Part shown: piece after piece, positions 18,690-28,519 of the stretch | How the letters are laid out: each line of letters begins with the position of its first letter | How positions within the stretch are numbered: the stretch's first letter is position 1 | NCBI RefSeq assembly: GCF_016629565.1 | Contig: NZ_AP023057.1 | Location: 930,001-994,000, forward strand | Direction: 5' to 3' | Source of the DNA: Nitratiruptor sp. YY08-10 | GTDB taxonomy: Bacteria; Campylobacterota; Campylobacteria; Campylobacterales; Nitratiruptoraceae | Length of the DNA stretch: 64,000 nt | Made by a program: the position numbers and the translations under genes | Notes under the pieces: model-generated | Told to the model about the DNA's origin: nothing | Seen by the model: the letters and a program-made list of their open reading frames with translations, nothing else | Databases searched by the model: none

Positions 18690-21305
18690 TTAGCGAGCGA
18701 GTCTCGCCAACTCCTCTTCGATAGTAGAAAGCTTGTTTTTGGCTTCTTCAAGTGCGGCTCTATTTTGTGCAACGACCTCTTGAGGAGCATTTTTGACAAA
18801 ATTTTCATTTGAAAGCATTCTACTCAGTTTTTCAATCTCTTTGTTGAGTTTCTCTTTTTGCTTATTGAGTCGATTGATGATTGGACTGAGATCGATGCCT
18901 TCAAGTGGAATGAAAACTTCTACATACTTACCGATATCCGCAACCGCGTTTTCTACTGGTTCAGTTACAAATTCGATCGTTTCTACTTTTGCAAGTTTAG
19001 CAATATAAGCTTTTGCGGATTCTTCTAGATCACCTTTGATCAAAACTTTTGGAATAGATTTGTTTGCCATATCGATAAGGGCTTTTGCCCGTCGGATAGA
19101 GACGATTGCATCGATAAGTGTTTCAAATCGTTTCACAATCTCTTCATCGATATGAGCTGCTTTTGGATATGGTTGAATCATGATAGATTCATTATCTTCC
19201 AACGATGTCCCGCTCAGTTCTTGGTATAAATATTCGGTGATAAATGGCATAAATGGATGTAACAATTTCATCGACTCTTTAAAAATGGCACCAAGTTCAG
19301 GGATGGAGTCTTTATTTGCTTTACTCAGTTCAATCCCCCAATCACAAAATTCACCCCATAAAAACCGATAAAGTGTTGTTGCAGCATCATTGAATCGATA
19401 ATTGTCAAGATTGTTTCTTGTCTCCGCGATAGCGGTGCCAAATCGGCTAAGCATATATTTTCCAAGATCGGTTTTAATCTGGATACTTTCTAGATCTTCA
19501 AATTTTTCTTGATGCATCTGTAAGAATCTGGCTGCATTATAGAGTTTATTGGTAAAATTTCTATAAAGCTCCAGTCTCTCTTTTGAAAGCCTGATGTCTC
19601 TGCCTTGCACGGCCAAAGCTGCTAGAGTAAATCTCAAAGCATCGGCACTGTACTCTTCAATTGTGTCGATCGGATCGATCACATTGCCTCTTGATTTACT
19701 CATTTTCTGTCCATGCTCATCTCGAACGAGTGCATGAAGATAGACATCTTTGAAAGGGAGTTTATGTAAAAAGTGTTCTCCCATCATCATCATGCGAGCT
19801 ACCCAGAAAAAGAGGATGTCAAATCCCGTGATGAGCAGATCGTTTGGATAGAATTTTTTGAGATCATCTTCAAACCATTTTACACCTTTGCCCCAATCAC
19901 CGTTGCCCCAGCCAAGAGTTGAAAATGGCCAAAGAGCAGAACTAAACCAGGTATCAAGAACGTCTGGGTCTTGATAGATATCGGTGCTGCCACATTTTGG
20001 ACAGGTCTCTTCATGCTCTTTTTTGCTAGCCCACTCATGTCCACATGCTCGGCAGTACCAGACAGGAATTCTGTGTCCCCACCAAAGCTGCCTGCTAATA
20101 CACCAGTCTCTAAGCTCTCTCATCCAGGCGTTGAAGTTGTTGAGCCATTGGGGAGGGTAGAATTTTGTCTCTCCTTCGTTTGCTTTTTTTACAGCCTCTT
20201 TGGCAATTTCAGCTTTCACAAACCATTGTGGAGAAATGTATGGTTCAACCACATTACCACATCGATAGCAGTGTCCAACTTGATGTTTGTGAGGTTCTAT
20301 TTTTTCTATGAACCCCTCGCTTTTAAGCTTATCTACTACTTTTTTTCTGGCTTCCAGTCTCTCAATTCCAGCAAATTCGCCAGCTTCTTTGTTTAAGATC
20401 CCATTTTCATCAAAGATAGTGATAAATGGAAGATTGTGACGTTTCCCAACTTCATAGTCATTTGGATCGTGTGCAGGAGTGACTTTTACTGCCCCTGTCC
20501 CAAACTCCATATCAACATGCTCATCGGCAATAATTGGAATTTCTCTATCAATAAGTGGAAGACGTACCTTTTTGCCTATTAAGTGCTTGTATCGTTCATC
20601 ATTTGGATTGACCATTACAGCGGTATCGCCAAAATAGGTTTCTGGTCTTGTTGTTGCTACAACCAGATACTCATCACTATCTACGATAGGGTATTTAATG
20701 TAGTATAGAGCTCCATCTTTTTCTTCATACTCGACTTCTATGTCACTTAGGGCTCCATCGTGTGTACACCAGTTGATCATATAGTTACCCTTGACGATGA
20801 GCCCTTCATAGTACAAGTTTACAAAAGCTTCGCGCACTGCATTTTTAAGCCCCTCATCCATTGTAAAACGCTCTCTACTCCAGGCCGGGCTAACTCCAAG
20901 GAGTCGAAGCTGAGTGACTATGGCGTTGCCAGACTCCTCTTTCCATTTCCAAACATACTCTAAAAATTTCTCTCGTCCGATCTCTTCTTTTTTGATACCC
21001 TTGGCCAAAAGTTGCTTTTCAACGACATTTTGTGTAGCGATTCCCGCATGATCGGTTCCAGGTTGCCAAAGCGTTTCATATCCATCCATTCGCTTATAGC
21101 GAACCATGATGTCTTGAAGGGTGAAGGTGAGGGCGTGACCGATGTGAAGACGTCCTGTAACGTTGGGAGGAGGCATCATGATACAAAATGTTTTACCGTT
21201 TTGTATCTTTTTGTTTCCCTCTGTTTCGAAATAGCCTCTTGTCTCCCAAATTTGATAAAATTGCTTCTCTACTTTTTTGGGATCATATTTGGTTGCTTTG
21301 CTCAT
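18690..21305 (-). CDS. valS: valyl-tRNA synthetase
   Basis: Class I synthetase charging tRNA(Val). HIGH is at residues 54-57 (PPPNVTGRLHIGHALT) and KMSKS in GQKMSKSRGNVIDP at about residues 525-530. The CP1 editing domain lies between, and a zinc-ribbon-like pair CRACGHEW and CPKCGSTD is at about residues 410-440. The C-terminal 70 residues form the coiled-coil arm typical of ValRS (NRLNKQKEKLNKEIEKLS). The length of 871 is normal. The start faces the UvrD-like helicase gene across 70 bases. Confidence 0.97.
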   Translation of the reverse strand: MSKATKYDPKKVEKQFYQIWETRGYFETEGNKKIQNGKTFCIMMPPPNVTGRLHIGHALTFTLQDIMVRYKRMDGYETLWQPGTDHAGIATQNVVEKQLLAKGIKKEEIGREKFLEYVWKWKEESGNAIVTQLRLLGVSPAWSRERFTMDEGLKNAVREAFVNLYYEGLIVKGNYMINWCTHDGALSDIEVEYEEKDGALYYIKYPIVDSDEYLVVATTRPETYFGDTAVMVNPNDERYKHLIGKKVRLPLIDREIPIIADEHVDMEFGTGAVKVTPAHDPNDYEVGKRHNLPFITIFDENGILNKEAGEFAGIERLEARKKVVDKLKSEGFIEKIEPHKHQVGHCYRCGNVVEPYISPQWFVKAEIAKEAVKKANEGETKFYPPQWLNNFNAWMRELRDWCISRQLWWGHRIPVWYCRACGHEWASKKEHEETCPKCGSTDIYQDPDVLDTWFSSALWPFSTLGWGNGDWGKGVKWFEDDLKKFYPNDLLITGFDILFFWVARMMMMGEHFLHKLPFKDVYLHALVRDEHGQKMSKSRGNVIDPIDTIEEYSADALRFTLAALAVQGRDIRLSKERLELYRNFTNKLYNAARFLQMHQEKFEDLESIQIKTDLGKYMLSRFGTAIAETRNNLDNYRFNDAATTLYRFLWGEFCDWGIELSKANKDSIPELGAIFKESMKLLHPFMPFITEYLYQELSGTSLEDNESIMIQPYPKAAHIDEEIVKRFETLIDAIVSIRRAKALIDMANKSIPKVLIKGDLEESAKAYIAKLAKVETIEFVTEPVENAVADIGKYVEVFIPLEGIDLSPIINRLNKQKEKLNKEIEKLSRMLSNENFVKNAPQEVVAQNRAALEEAKNKLSTIEEELARLAR

Positions 21306-21375
21306 TGAAACCCTTTATCCTGACATTTGGGGCCGATTTTACCAAAAAAGAGATAAATTCACCATAGAGGAAAAT

Positions 21376-23391
21376 ATGCCGCTTTCAACACTGAATCCTG
21401 AACAGCTGGCAGCAGCTACGGCAAAGCCTGGATACAACCTTGTAATTGCAAGTGCCGGAACAGGAAAAACATCTACAATAGTGGCTCGCATTGCTTATCT
21501 TTTGCAACAAGGTATAGATCCCAAAAAGATACTTCTATTAACTTTTACCAATAAAGCAGCTGCAGAGATGATTGCAAGAGTTGAGCGAGTATTTGGCAAA
21601 AAAGCGAAAGAGATTGAGGCTGGAACATTTCATGCAGTAAGTTACAGGTGGCTCAAATCTTTGAATCCCAAAGTTGTTCTCAAACAGCCTAAAGAGTTGA
21701 AAATTTTGTTTAAAAGTATTTATGAAAAACGGGATTTCTCATTAGTTTCAGATACAAAACCCTATGCGGCAACTACGCTTTTTGATCTCTATTCACTCTA
21801 TCAAAACAGCGAATTTGAATTAGATTTTGGGCAATGGATAGGCAAAAGAAGTGAGGAACAAACAGCTTTTGGTGCTGTATATAATGACATAGTGCAAGAA
21901 TATGAAGAGATGAAAGAGGAGTATGGCTTTCTGAGTTTCAATGATCTTTTGTTGCAAGCCATCAAACACAAAGAGGCTTTGCAAAATTTTTATGAGGTTT
22001 TGGTAGATGAGTATCAAGATACGAATAATTTGCAAGCGCACTTTTTGGAAAGCCTTCGCTTCGATTCTTTGTTCTGTGTAGGGGATTATGATCAAAGTAT
22101 CTATGCCTTCAATGGAGCAAATATAGAGATTATCGCTGGATTTAGACAGCGATATCCCAATGCCAATATATTCAATCTTTCCAAAAACTATCGATCAACG
22201 TACTATATTTTGGATCTTGCCTACAGAGTTATTTCGCATAATGAGAGGATTTTTCCTAAAAAATTGGAAGTTGTAAATCAGAAAAATCCCAAAAAACCAA
22301 TACTCCTTGCATTTTCTGATCTGTATGAACAGTATGAAAATATCGCCCAGCGTATCAAAAGAAGTCTTACACCAAAAGAGGATATTGCCGTAATTTTTCG
22401 GAATAATGCCAGTGCAGACGGCATTGAGGCAGCTTTGCGAGAGCAAGGCATTGGTTGCAAAAGAAAAGGAAGTCAAAGTTTTTTTGAGATGAAAGAGATC
22501 AAAGCGCTATTCGATCTTGTTTCTGTTTTGATCAATCCCAAAGATCTTTTGGCATTCATCCATATTTTTGAGTATGCAAAGGGGGTTGGGGCAAGCAGTG
22601 CGAAAGAGATTTTTGAGGCACTGCAACGATGTGGAGACGGAGATATAGTTAAAGGAATTAAAGAGCCTATTGATATACAAAATCCTTTTGAAAAAAAGGT
22701 TCGCAATCAGCAACTAGGACTCTTTGATGATATGTTGCAAATAGGAAGTAAAAGCAGATTTGCTTCTTTAGATGTAAGTGAAACGATAAAATCACATCCA
22801 GTCTTAACACATCCGAGATTGAGCGAAGAAGCGGTATTGTATCTGGACACACTTTTGGGGCTCTATAAAGAGATAAAAAGGATCAAGCGACCTACAACTT
22901 TTATACAACTCGTCAAAGATTCTTTCATATTTGATAATATTATCAAAAAAATAGCTCAAAATAGGGCAAAACTGAAAGATGGGACAATTGATCAAAAGTT
23001 GATGGATGAAGCGTTTGAGAGGATTCAAAGACGAATTGCATTAGTGCATCATTTGTCTCAGATGTATGAGGATATCTATCGCTTTTACAATGCCATGGTG
23101 CTTGGTGGGAACGAGATGGCGCAAGGAGAGGGAGTACAGCTTTTGACAGTTCATGCGAGTAAGGGGCTCGAATTTAAAGAGGTCTATATTGTCGATCTCA
23201 TGGAAGGAAGGTTTCCAAATTTAAAACTTATTGCAAAAGGTGGCAGCATAGAAGAGGAGAGAAGACTTTTTTATGTAGCTGTTACACGGGCAAAGGAGAT
23301 TTTGTATCTCAGTTTCGCAAAATATGATCGGTTAAAAAAACAGGAGTTTCTGCCCAGCCGCTTTTTAAAAGAGGCTGGACTCATTGAATAG
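21376..23391 (+). CDS. UvrD/Rep family ATP-dependent DNA helicase (SF1A)
   Basis: A 671-residue SF1A helicase. Walker A ASAGTGKTST is at about residues 25-34, Walker B is VDEYQDTNNLQ (about 211-221), motif III is CVGDYDQSIYAFNGA, motif IV-like KNYRSTYYIL, motif V LLTVHASKGLEF and motif VI VAVTRAKEILYL. It unwinds 3'-5' and would act in repair or replication restart; whether it is UvrD, Rep or PcrA in role is not clear. The ATG at 21376 with AGAGGA in front is chosen over an upstream TTG that would read through valS promoter DNA. Its stop directly abuts the stop of the convergent gspF-like gene. Confidence 0.9.
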   Translation: MPLSTLNPEQLAAATAKPGYNLVIASAGTGKTSTIVARIAYLLQQGIDPKKILLLTFTNKAAAEMIARVERVFGKKAKEIEAGTFHAVSYRWLKSLNPKVVLKQPKELKILFKSIYEKRDFSLVSDTKPYAATTLFDLYSLYQNSEFELDFGQWIGKRSEEQTAFGAVYNDIVQEYEEMKEEYGFLSFNDLLLQAIKHKEALQNFYEVLVDEYQDTNNLQAHFLESLRFDSLFCVGDYDQSIYAFNGANIEIIAGFRQRYPNANIFNLSKNYRSTYYILDLAYRVISHNERIFPKKLEVVNQKNPKKPILLAFSDLYEQYENIAQRIKRSLTPKEDIAVIFRNNASADGIEAALREQGIGCKRKGSQSFFEMKEIKALFDLVSVLINPKDLLAFIHIFEYAKGVGASSAKEIFEALQRCGDGDIVKGIKEPIDIQNPFEKKVRNQQLGLFDDMLQIGSKSRFASLDVSETIKSHPVLTHPRLSEEAVLYLDTLLGLYKEIKRIKRPTTFIQLVKDSFIFDNIIKKIAQNRAKLKDGTIDQKLMDEAFERIQRRIALVHHLSQMYEDIYRFYNAMVLGGNEMAQGEGVQLLTVHASKGLEFKEVYIVDLMEGRFPNLKLIAKGGSIEEERRLFYVAVTRAKEILYLSFAKYDRLKKQEFLPSRFLKEAGLIE

Positions 23392-24630
23392 TTACTTGTT
23401 GATAGCTTTTGCCATATCCCACATCGGTAGAAAAATCCCAAGAGCAAGAAGTAGAACAAGGGCTGCCAAAATGGATAGCAGTATCGGTTCGATATATGCT
23501 GAGAGATTATCAAGGATATGATTGAATTTCATTTCATAATATTCCGTGACCTTTTGAAGCATAGATTCGAGCTGACCGCTTTTTTCACCTGCGCTTATCA
23601 TTTGTATGAGCATATTTTCAAAAAGGCCAGTATCTTTGAATGCATCACTTATCGATGCTCCTTTTTGAACCAGATTTTTAATGATTTGAAGACGCTCTTT
23701 GATAATGGCGTTATCTACTAGTGTCACAGAATTGTCAAGAGCGTCTACGACTGGAATACCGGCACGTACCAATTCAGAAAAGACAAGCATAAATCTATGA
23801 ATTTGAGAATAGAAGACAATGTCTTTAATTAAATAGACTTTAAGAAGAAATTTATCCGTTGCATATTTAAATTGTTTGTTGGTCCTGTAAAAAAAGCGTA
23901 TCAGAAAAATTCCTATAAGAAGAGCTCCTACGACATATAAACCATATGTATTGAAAAGATGTTCCAGACCCAGGAGAATTTTCGTTGGAAGCGGGAGTTC
24001 CGCATGAAATTTATCGAATATCGATTTGAATTTTGGAACAACATAAGAGATCACGATAACAAAAGCAATAGCCATTGCGCTAAGAACGATTATAGGATAG
24101 CGGACCGCTTTTTTGAATTTTTTGATATTTTCATTAATCTGTTCCAAGATTGAAGCAAGTGTAAAAAGAGCATGGGCCATGTCCCCAGTCTTTTCTCCTA
24201 ATGTCGCCATCGTAATAACGAGACTGCCAAGCTCGTTTTGATACTGTTTCAGTGCTTCAGAAAAACTGATCCCGGAATTGATGCCGTTTGCTATATCTAA
24301 AAAAATCTGTTTTAGTTTTGCATCATTTGTTTGGGTTGCAACCTCCATTAATGCATCATACAACGATATACCGGCATTTGTCATAACGGCAAGCTGTCTG
24401 ATAGCGGCGATAAGACCTTCCCTGTTGATCTTACCTTTTCTTTGTTCCATTAAATAGCGTTTGAATTCTTCAAAACGCTCCTCGACCGGCGGTGATGTTT
24501 CCAGTGCACGAATAATCAAACCACCGTATTTGAGTTTTGCTTTTTCCAAAGCCTCTTTTTTATTTTCGGCTTTCAGTAAAACGGTCTCTTTTTTCCCTCG
24601 TGTAATCAGTGTGACATTGTAATATTTCAT
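23392..24630 (-). CDS. gspF: GspF/PilC/MshG-like inner-membrane platform protein
   Basis: The polytopic platform protein of type II secretion/type IV pilus-like machines, on which the assembly ATPase acts. A cytoplasmic N-terminal region (1-65) is followed by two T2SSF domains (about 70-190 and 275-400), each with the pattern RQLAVMTNAGISLYDAL / HRFMLVFSELVRAGIPVVDAL, and three membrane helices near 168-190, 222-245 and 380-402. The length (412) is standard. It is the last gene of a nine-gene operon and overlaps the ATPase gene by ATGA. The Campylobacter transformation protein CtsF is the nearest functional parallel. Confidence 0.92.
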   Translation of the reverse strand: MKYYNVTLITRGKKETVLLKAENKKEALEKAKLKYGGLIIRALETSPPVEERFEEFKRYLMEQRKGKINREGLIAAIRQLAVMTNAGISLYDALMEVATQTNDAKLKQIFLDIANGINSGISFSEALKQYQNELGSLVITMATLGEKTGDMAHALFTLASILEQINENIKKFKKAVRYPIIVLSAMAIAFVIVISYVVPKFKSIFDKFHAELPLPTKILLGLEHLFNTYGLYVVGALLIGIFLIRFFYRTNKQFKYATDKFLLKVYLIKDIVFYSQIHRFMLVFSELVRAGIPVVDALDNSVTLVDNAIIKERLQIIKNLVQKGASISDAFKDTGLFENMLIQMISAGEKSGQLESMLQKVTEYYEMKFNHILDNLSAYIEPILLSILAALVLLLALGIFLPMWDMAKAINK

Positions 24631-26357
24631 TGCAACCTCGTTACTCTAAATACTTCATCGATTGTAGTGGATCCTTCTAATGCTTTCATGATTCCATCTT
24701 CAAACATTGTTTGAAATCCCTTTGCAATGACTGTTTCTTCAATTTTTTCTTTGGGAGCTTCTTTCGCAATGAGTCTTGCGATTTCGTCATCCACTTTTAA
24801 AATTTCGCATATCATTTCTCGACCGCTGTAACCTGTAAAATCACAATGCTTACATCCTTTGCCTTTATAAAATTTGTACTGTTTTGGTAAATACTCTTTG
24901 ATTTCGGCAAGAACATTGGGTTCGATTTCGATTTCCGTTTTACAATATTGGCATATTCTACGAACAAGCCGTTGTGCTTCGATAGCGATAAGCGCACCGC
25001 TGACGAGGTAGGGCTCAATACCCATATCGATCATTCTGTTGATGGAACTGATTGCATCATTGGTGTGGAGTGTAGAAAGTACCAGGTGTCCTGTAAGAGC
25101 CGCTTGGGTGGCAATACGCAGTGTCTCTTCGTCTCGTATCTCACCGATCATAACGATATCAGGGTCCTGTCTGAGAATCGATCGCAGGGCTGCAGCGAAA
25201 GTAAAACCGATTTTTGGATTGACTTGGGCTTGTTGGACCATATTGATTTGGTACTCTACAGGATCTTCAACAGTAATGATCTTTTTTTCAACGCTTCGGA
25301 TCATATTGAGTGCACCATATAGTGTTGTTGATTTACCACTTCCGGTAGGACCTGTAACTAAAATAATTCCATAAGGAGTTTTAAGCGCTTTTGTAAAAAT
25401 TTCAAAATTTTTTCGACTCATACCCGCTTCTTCCAAGGGGATCATAGCTTTTTGTTTATCCAAAATCCTCATAACAATCGATTCCCCTGTGATTATTGGA
25501 AGAGTCGAAACACGAAAATCATACTCTTTTCCTAAAATCTGTGCACTAAAACGTCCGTCTTGCGGTTTTCTCTTTTCTGCAATATCGAGATTGGCTAGTA
25601 GTTTGAGCCGTGAAGAAAGCGGTGGATAGATGTCTCTATCGAATATGAACTTTTCCGTTAAAATGCCATCGATTCTATTTCTCACGATACAGTTGTGTTC
25701 TGTCGGTTCTATGTGGATGTCACTGGCCCGAGAAAGAACTGCTGTTTTGATGATCGCTTCTATGAGCTTTAATATTGCACTCGATTCTTGCAGATCTTCT
25801 TTATTTGTACCGCCGCTTTGAAGATCTTTTCTGATTTCGTTGATGTATTCTCGTATATTCTCATTGAGTTCGAGTTTATTGAGAAAATATTCAAGTTGTT
25901 GTGCAGATGTAAGGGCTATTTTAATCGGTTTTTTAGGGAAAAGCCTTTGTGCTTGCTCTTGCGCACCTATATCGAGTGGATCACTTACGGCAACGATAAC
26001 ATTTAAATCAGTCTCTTTGACGGGTAAAAAGTTATATTTTTTCAAAATATTGAGGGGGATTTTGGAAATGAGTTTGATATCGATAGGATAACTGTCCATA
26101 TCGATATATTCTATGTTTAAGATTTTTGCATATGTCTGCAATACTTTTGTCAAAAGATTCGAAGGCAAAGAGGTGATATCTTGAATTTCCAATTTGCCAA
26201 GTCTTAACGCTTTTGCAATTTCTTGTACGATTTGTGCCTGTGTTAAATGGCCTTGCTCTATAAGATAGTTGATAATTGTAGAAACTGAATTCCTGTTTTT
26301 ATCGAAATTGAGACGGAAATGTTTTTGTAAAAAATCTATTAATCGTTCTTTTCCCAT
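24627..26357 (-). CDS. gspE: GspE/PilB/MshE-like assembly ATPase
   Basis: Cytoplasmic hexameric ATPase that drives pilus or pseudopilus assembly. An N-terminal MshEN/GspE-N domain (about 20-150) is followed by the motor: Walker A GPTGSGKST (about 334-342), Asp box ITVEDPVEYQI, Walker B with GEIRDEETLRIA, and the His box LSTLHTNDA. Two CxxC pairs (CQYC and CKHC, about 467-513) form the zinc-binding insert usual for GspE/PilB. The 576-residue length fits. No PilT-like retraction ATPase is adjacent. Equivalent genes are mshE and Campylobacter ctsE. Confidence 0.94.
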   Translation of the reverse strand: MGKERLIDFLQKHFRLNFDKNRNSVSTIINYLIEQGHLTQAQIVQEIAKALRLGKLEIQDITSLPSNLLTKVLQTYAKILNIEYIDMDSYPIDIKLISKIPLNILKKYNFLPVKETDLNVIVAVSDPLDIGAQEQAQRLFPKKPIKIALTSAQQLEYFLNKLELNENIREYINEIRKDLQSGGTNKEDLQESSAILKLIEAIIKTAVLSRASDIHIEPTEHNCIVRNRIDGILTEKFIFDRDIYPPLSSRLKLLANLDIAEKRKPQDGRFSAQILGKEYDFRVSTLPIITGESIVMRILDKQKAMIPLEEAGMSRKNFEIFTKALKTPYGIILVTGPTGSGKSTTLYGALNMIRSVEKKIITVEDPVEYQINMVQQAQVNPKIGFTFAAALRSILRQDPDIVMIGEIRDEETLRIATQAALTGHLVLSTLHTNDAISSINRMIDMGIEPYLVSGALIAIEAQRLVRRICQYCKTEIEIEPNVLAEIKEYLPKQYKFYKGKGCKHCDFTGYSGREMICEILKVDDEIARLIAKEAPKEKIEETVIAKGFQTMFEDGIMKALEGSTTIDEVFRVTRLQ

Positions 26358-26369
26358 ACTCTTAGTACC

Positions 26370-26927
26370 TTAAAGAAATTTATGTTTAATAATAGTCGAT
26401 CCGATATGTTCTTCTATAATTAGATATGGTCTATTATATCGACTTTTTTCTTGATAAACCTCATAGGAAATTTTAGGATCTTTTGGATCTTGTAAAAAAT
26501 AGTGTCCGTCTCTTTTTGTATAGTGGTTTTGGAAAAAGAGATGGGCAACTCTTGAAATGACATGATCGGTCATAGGGAGCTGGACACCTTTTATGGTGAT
26601 ATGATCGATAATTGCTGAATAGAGCATATTTTTTTGCGTCAAAATAAGAGAGAAATAGGTTCTGTTTTGTCTGGCTTCTTTCGTTTTTGTCAATGCTATT
26701 ATTGGTATAGCGAGTCTATCGATATAATCTGCATAAAGACAGGAAAAAGCATATAACGAAATGAGATTTTGGTCATTTCTGATCGATTTGAACTTTCGGT
26801 ATCCCAAATGACATATTTTTTCATACTCTTTTTTTTGATACAGTTGAATGATTTTCTCTTTTGTAACAGTAGCCTCTTTAGCAAATAATATGAGTGAAAA
26901 TAGCATGAAAAAAAAGATTTTATTCAT
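26370..26927 (-). CDS. secreted protein of unknown function in the pilus/competence operon
   Basis: A 185-residue protein with a cleavable signal peptide (hydrophobic residues about 4-15, cleavage near FAKEA). The mature part is basic, with an alpha-helical N-terminal half that could hold a degenerate TPR-like pair (IIQLYQKKEYEKICHLGYRKF) and a C-terminal part rich in aromatic and basic residues. No family was recognised. Its ATG overlaps the upstream TPR gene stop by 8 bases, and 12 bases separate it from gspE, so it belongs to the machine operon. It has no counterpart in the classical msh order between mshN and mshE. Confidence 0.75.
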   Translation of the reverse strand: MNKIFFFMLFSLILFAKEATVTKEKIIQLYQKKEYEKICHLGYRKFKSIRNDQNLISLYAFSCLYADYIDRLAIPIIALTKTKEARQNRTYFSLILTQKNMLYSAIIDHITIKGVQLPMTDHVISRVAHLFFQNHYTKRDGHYFLQDPKDPKISYEVYQEKSRYNRPYLIIEEHIGSTIIKHKFL

Positions 26928-27729
26928 TGAACATACCCTTTTTCATTGAAAAATAAAGAGTTCTTGCTTTTTTGGAAAGCGGATTTTTTTGAAGGTAAAA
27001 TTGCAATGTTTGGAGTGCTTTCTTTTTTTCTCCAAGGTTATACAAAGATTTTGCAAACAAAATCCAGCTCTCTTCATTCTTTTTATTGAGTTCGTTGGCT
27101 TTGAGACTCCACTTTAGAGCATTTTTATACTTTTTTTGTTCATAATATTTTTGGGCAATAATGAGTGCTTTTGAATATGAAGGAGCATTATAAAAATTAG
27201 CAATAAGTGTGGTAAGCTTTGCTTCTTTTTTTTGAATCAAGATAGAGTTTTTTGTTTTCTGATCGAAACTCTTTTTTGGTAATTTTTTCACCACAGGATT
27301 TGTCTTAACAATATATGCCGACTCTTTTTGAACACTGTTTTCCAACTTTCTGGATTCTTTCTCAATGATCTCTTTCAAATTTTTTTCAAAATCTTTATTC
27401 GGTAAAAAAAGTGTCTCTTTTTTCATGTTTTCTTTAGGTATGTTTTTGTGAGTAATTTTTGCAATTTCTCTCTTTTTTGTTATATTGGTTTCTTGTTTGT
27501 TATTTGCTTGTGGTTTCTGGTTGCTAGCTTGCTTTTTGTGAACAACTTTTTTTGTGGTAGGTTTTGTCTCTTTTATAGAAGGCTGCAGAAATTGTTTAGT
27601 CAGAATCGGTTTCGAAAAATATACCAATGGTATAAGGCTCAAAAAAATAGTTGTAATTACAATTACTCGTAGTGTTTTTTTTCTTTTATATTTTTTCCAT
27701 CTTTTTTCTAAGAGTTCATATTCATGCAT
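26920..27729 (-). CDS. MshN-like membrane-anchored TPR protein
   Basis: A 269-residue protein with a basic cytoplasmic start, one membrane helix at about 22-39, a long Lys/Thr/Gln-rich linker (about 50-160) and C-terminal TPR-like repeats (about 175-262; segments YYEQKKYKNALKWSLKANELN and LYNLGEKKKALQTLQFYL each about 35 residues apart). MshN in the MSHA pilus locus has the same layout: single N-terminal helix, periplasmic linker, C-terminal TPR domain. It follows the AAA ATPase gene with an 8-base overlap, also as mshN follows mshM. Role is by position; partners are probably the secretin or pilotin-like proteins. Confidence 0.7.
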   Translation of the reverse strand: MHEYELLEKRWKKYKRKKTLRVIVITTIFLSLIPLVYFSKPILTKQFLQPSIKETKPTTKKVVHKKQASNQKPQANNKQETNITKKREIAKITHKNIPKENMKKETLFLPNKDFEKNLKEIIEKESRKLENSVQKESAYIVKTNPVVKKLPKKSFDQKTKNSILIQKKEAKLTTLIANFYNAPSYSKALIIAQKYYEQKKYKNALKWSLKANELNKKNEESWILFAKSLYNLGEKKKALQTLQFYLQKNPLSKKARTLYFSMKKGMFNE

Positions 27730-28519
27730 TGATATATCCTAAATGGATTGCACTCATTTCAAGAAATTTTTTTGGGATTTTTAACGATTTCAATACGGAG
27801 GGTTTGTGTTCGTTGTAATATGAGAGAATATCAAAGAGTGTATATAAAAACTTATTTGTATCTCTTAAGTTTCCTTGTGTAAACTGATAGATAAACTGAA
27901 GGTCTCTTTTTTTGAGACTTTCAGACAGCTCATACAGATTACTACTGAGAAGTTTCTTTTGGAAATAGACAAAAAGTTCAGGTAAAGAAGGGTTTTTAAT
28001 GGTTATATAACTAAAGATACGTGATGTAAAATGCTCTTTTGTCAAAGCAGATTCATTGTCTATTTCGTGAAGTGACAAGATGAATTTTATTTTTTTCGTA
28101 TCACTGGCAATACGAACAAATTCAAGCATATAATCATCGTACAACTGGACTTCGTCTAAGATAACCGTATATTCAAAATCTTCCAGATTGTTTTCAATCT
28201 CTTCGATAAAATTTTTCGTGTTTTGTCCTAAAAGATCTTTTGCAAGTTGTTTTTCTAGTTCATATTTTTTAAAAAAAGGTTTGTCGTATAAAATGAGTTT
28301 TGGGTTTGGATTTTCATAGACAAACCTTTTGAGAAGCATACTTTTGCCAATCCCCGGCTTGCCTATAAGAACAGAGATTTTCTGATCAGAGTTATAAAAC
28401 TCATGAAGATGCTGTAAGTAACGAATATTCGATTCAAACTTCACATACTCTTTAGGTGAATTGGTATCTATAAAAACTTTTTTTGCCTCTTCATAGATAT
28501 TGTTTCTATTTTTTTGCAT
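27722..28519 (-). CDS. ExeA/MshM-like AAA ATPase
   Basis: A 265-residue AAA+ ATPase of the ExeA-GspA/MshM group, with Walker A LIGKPGIGKSMLLKRF (about residues 50-65) and Walker B TVILDEVQLYDDYML (about 131-145). It has no peptidoglycan-binding domain, unlike ExeA. In ExeAB systems the ATPase helps place the secretin in the wall; in Campylobacter jejuni the equivalent position is held by ctsP, needed for natural transformation. The ATG at 28519 overlaps the secretin gene by 14 bases; a TTG three codons upstream is a weaker alternative. Confidence 0.82.
   Translation of the reverse strand: MQKNRNNIYEEAKKVFIDTNSPKEYVKFESNIRYLQHLHEFYNSDQKISVLIGKPGIGKSMLLKRFVYENPNPKLILYDKPFFKKYELEKQLAKDLLGQNTKNFIEEIENNLEDFEYTVILDEVQLYDDYMLEFVRIASDTKKIKFILSLHEIDNESALTKEHFTSRIFSYITIKNPSLPELFVYFQKKLLSSNLYELSESLKKRDLQFIYQFTQGNLRDTNKFLYTLFDILSYYNEHKPSVLKSLKIPKKFLEMSAIHLGYINA

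Noticed and set aside
23392-26357. Twitching-motility type IV pilus
   Set aside because: No PilT retraction ATPase, pilin or PilD is adjacent, and the gene order is that of MSHA/transformation systems.
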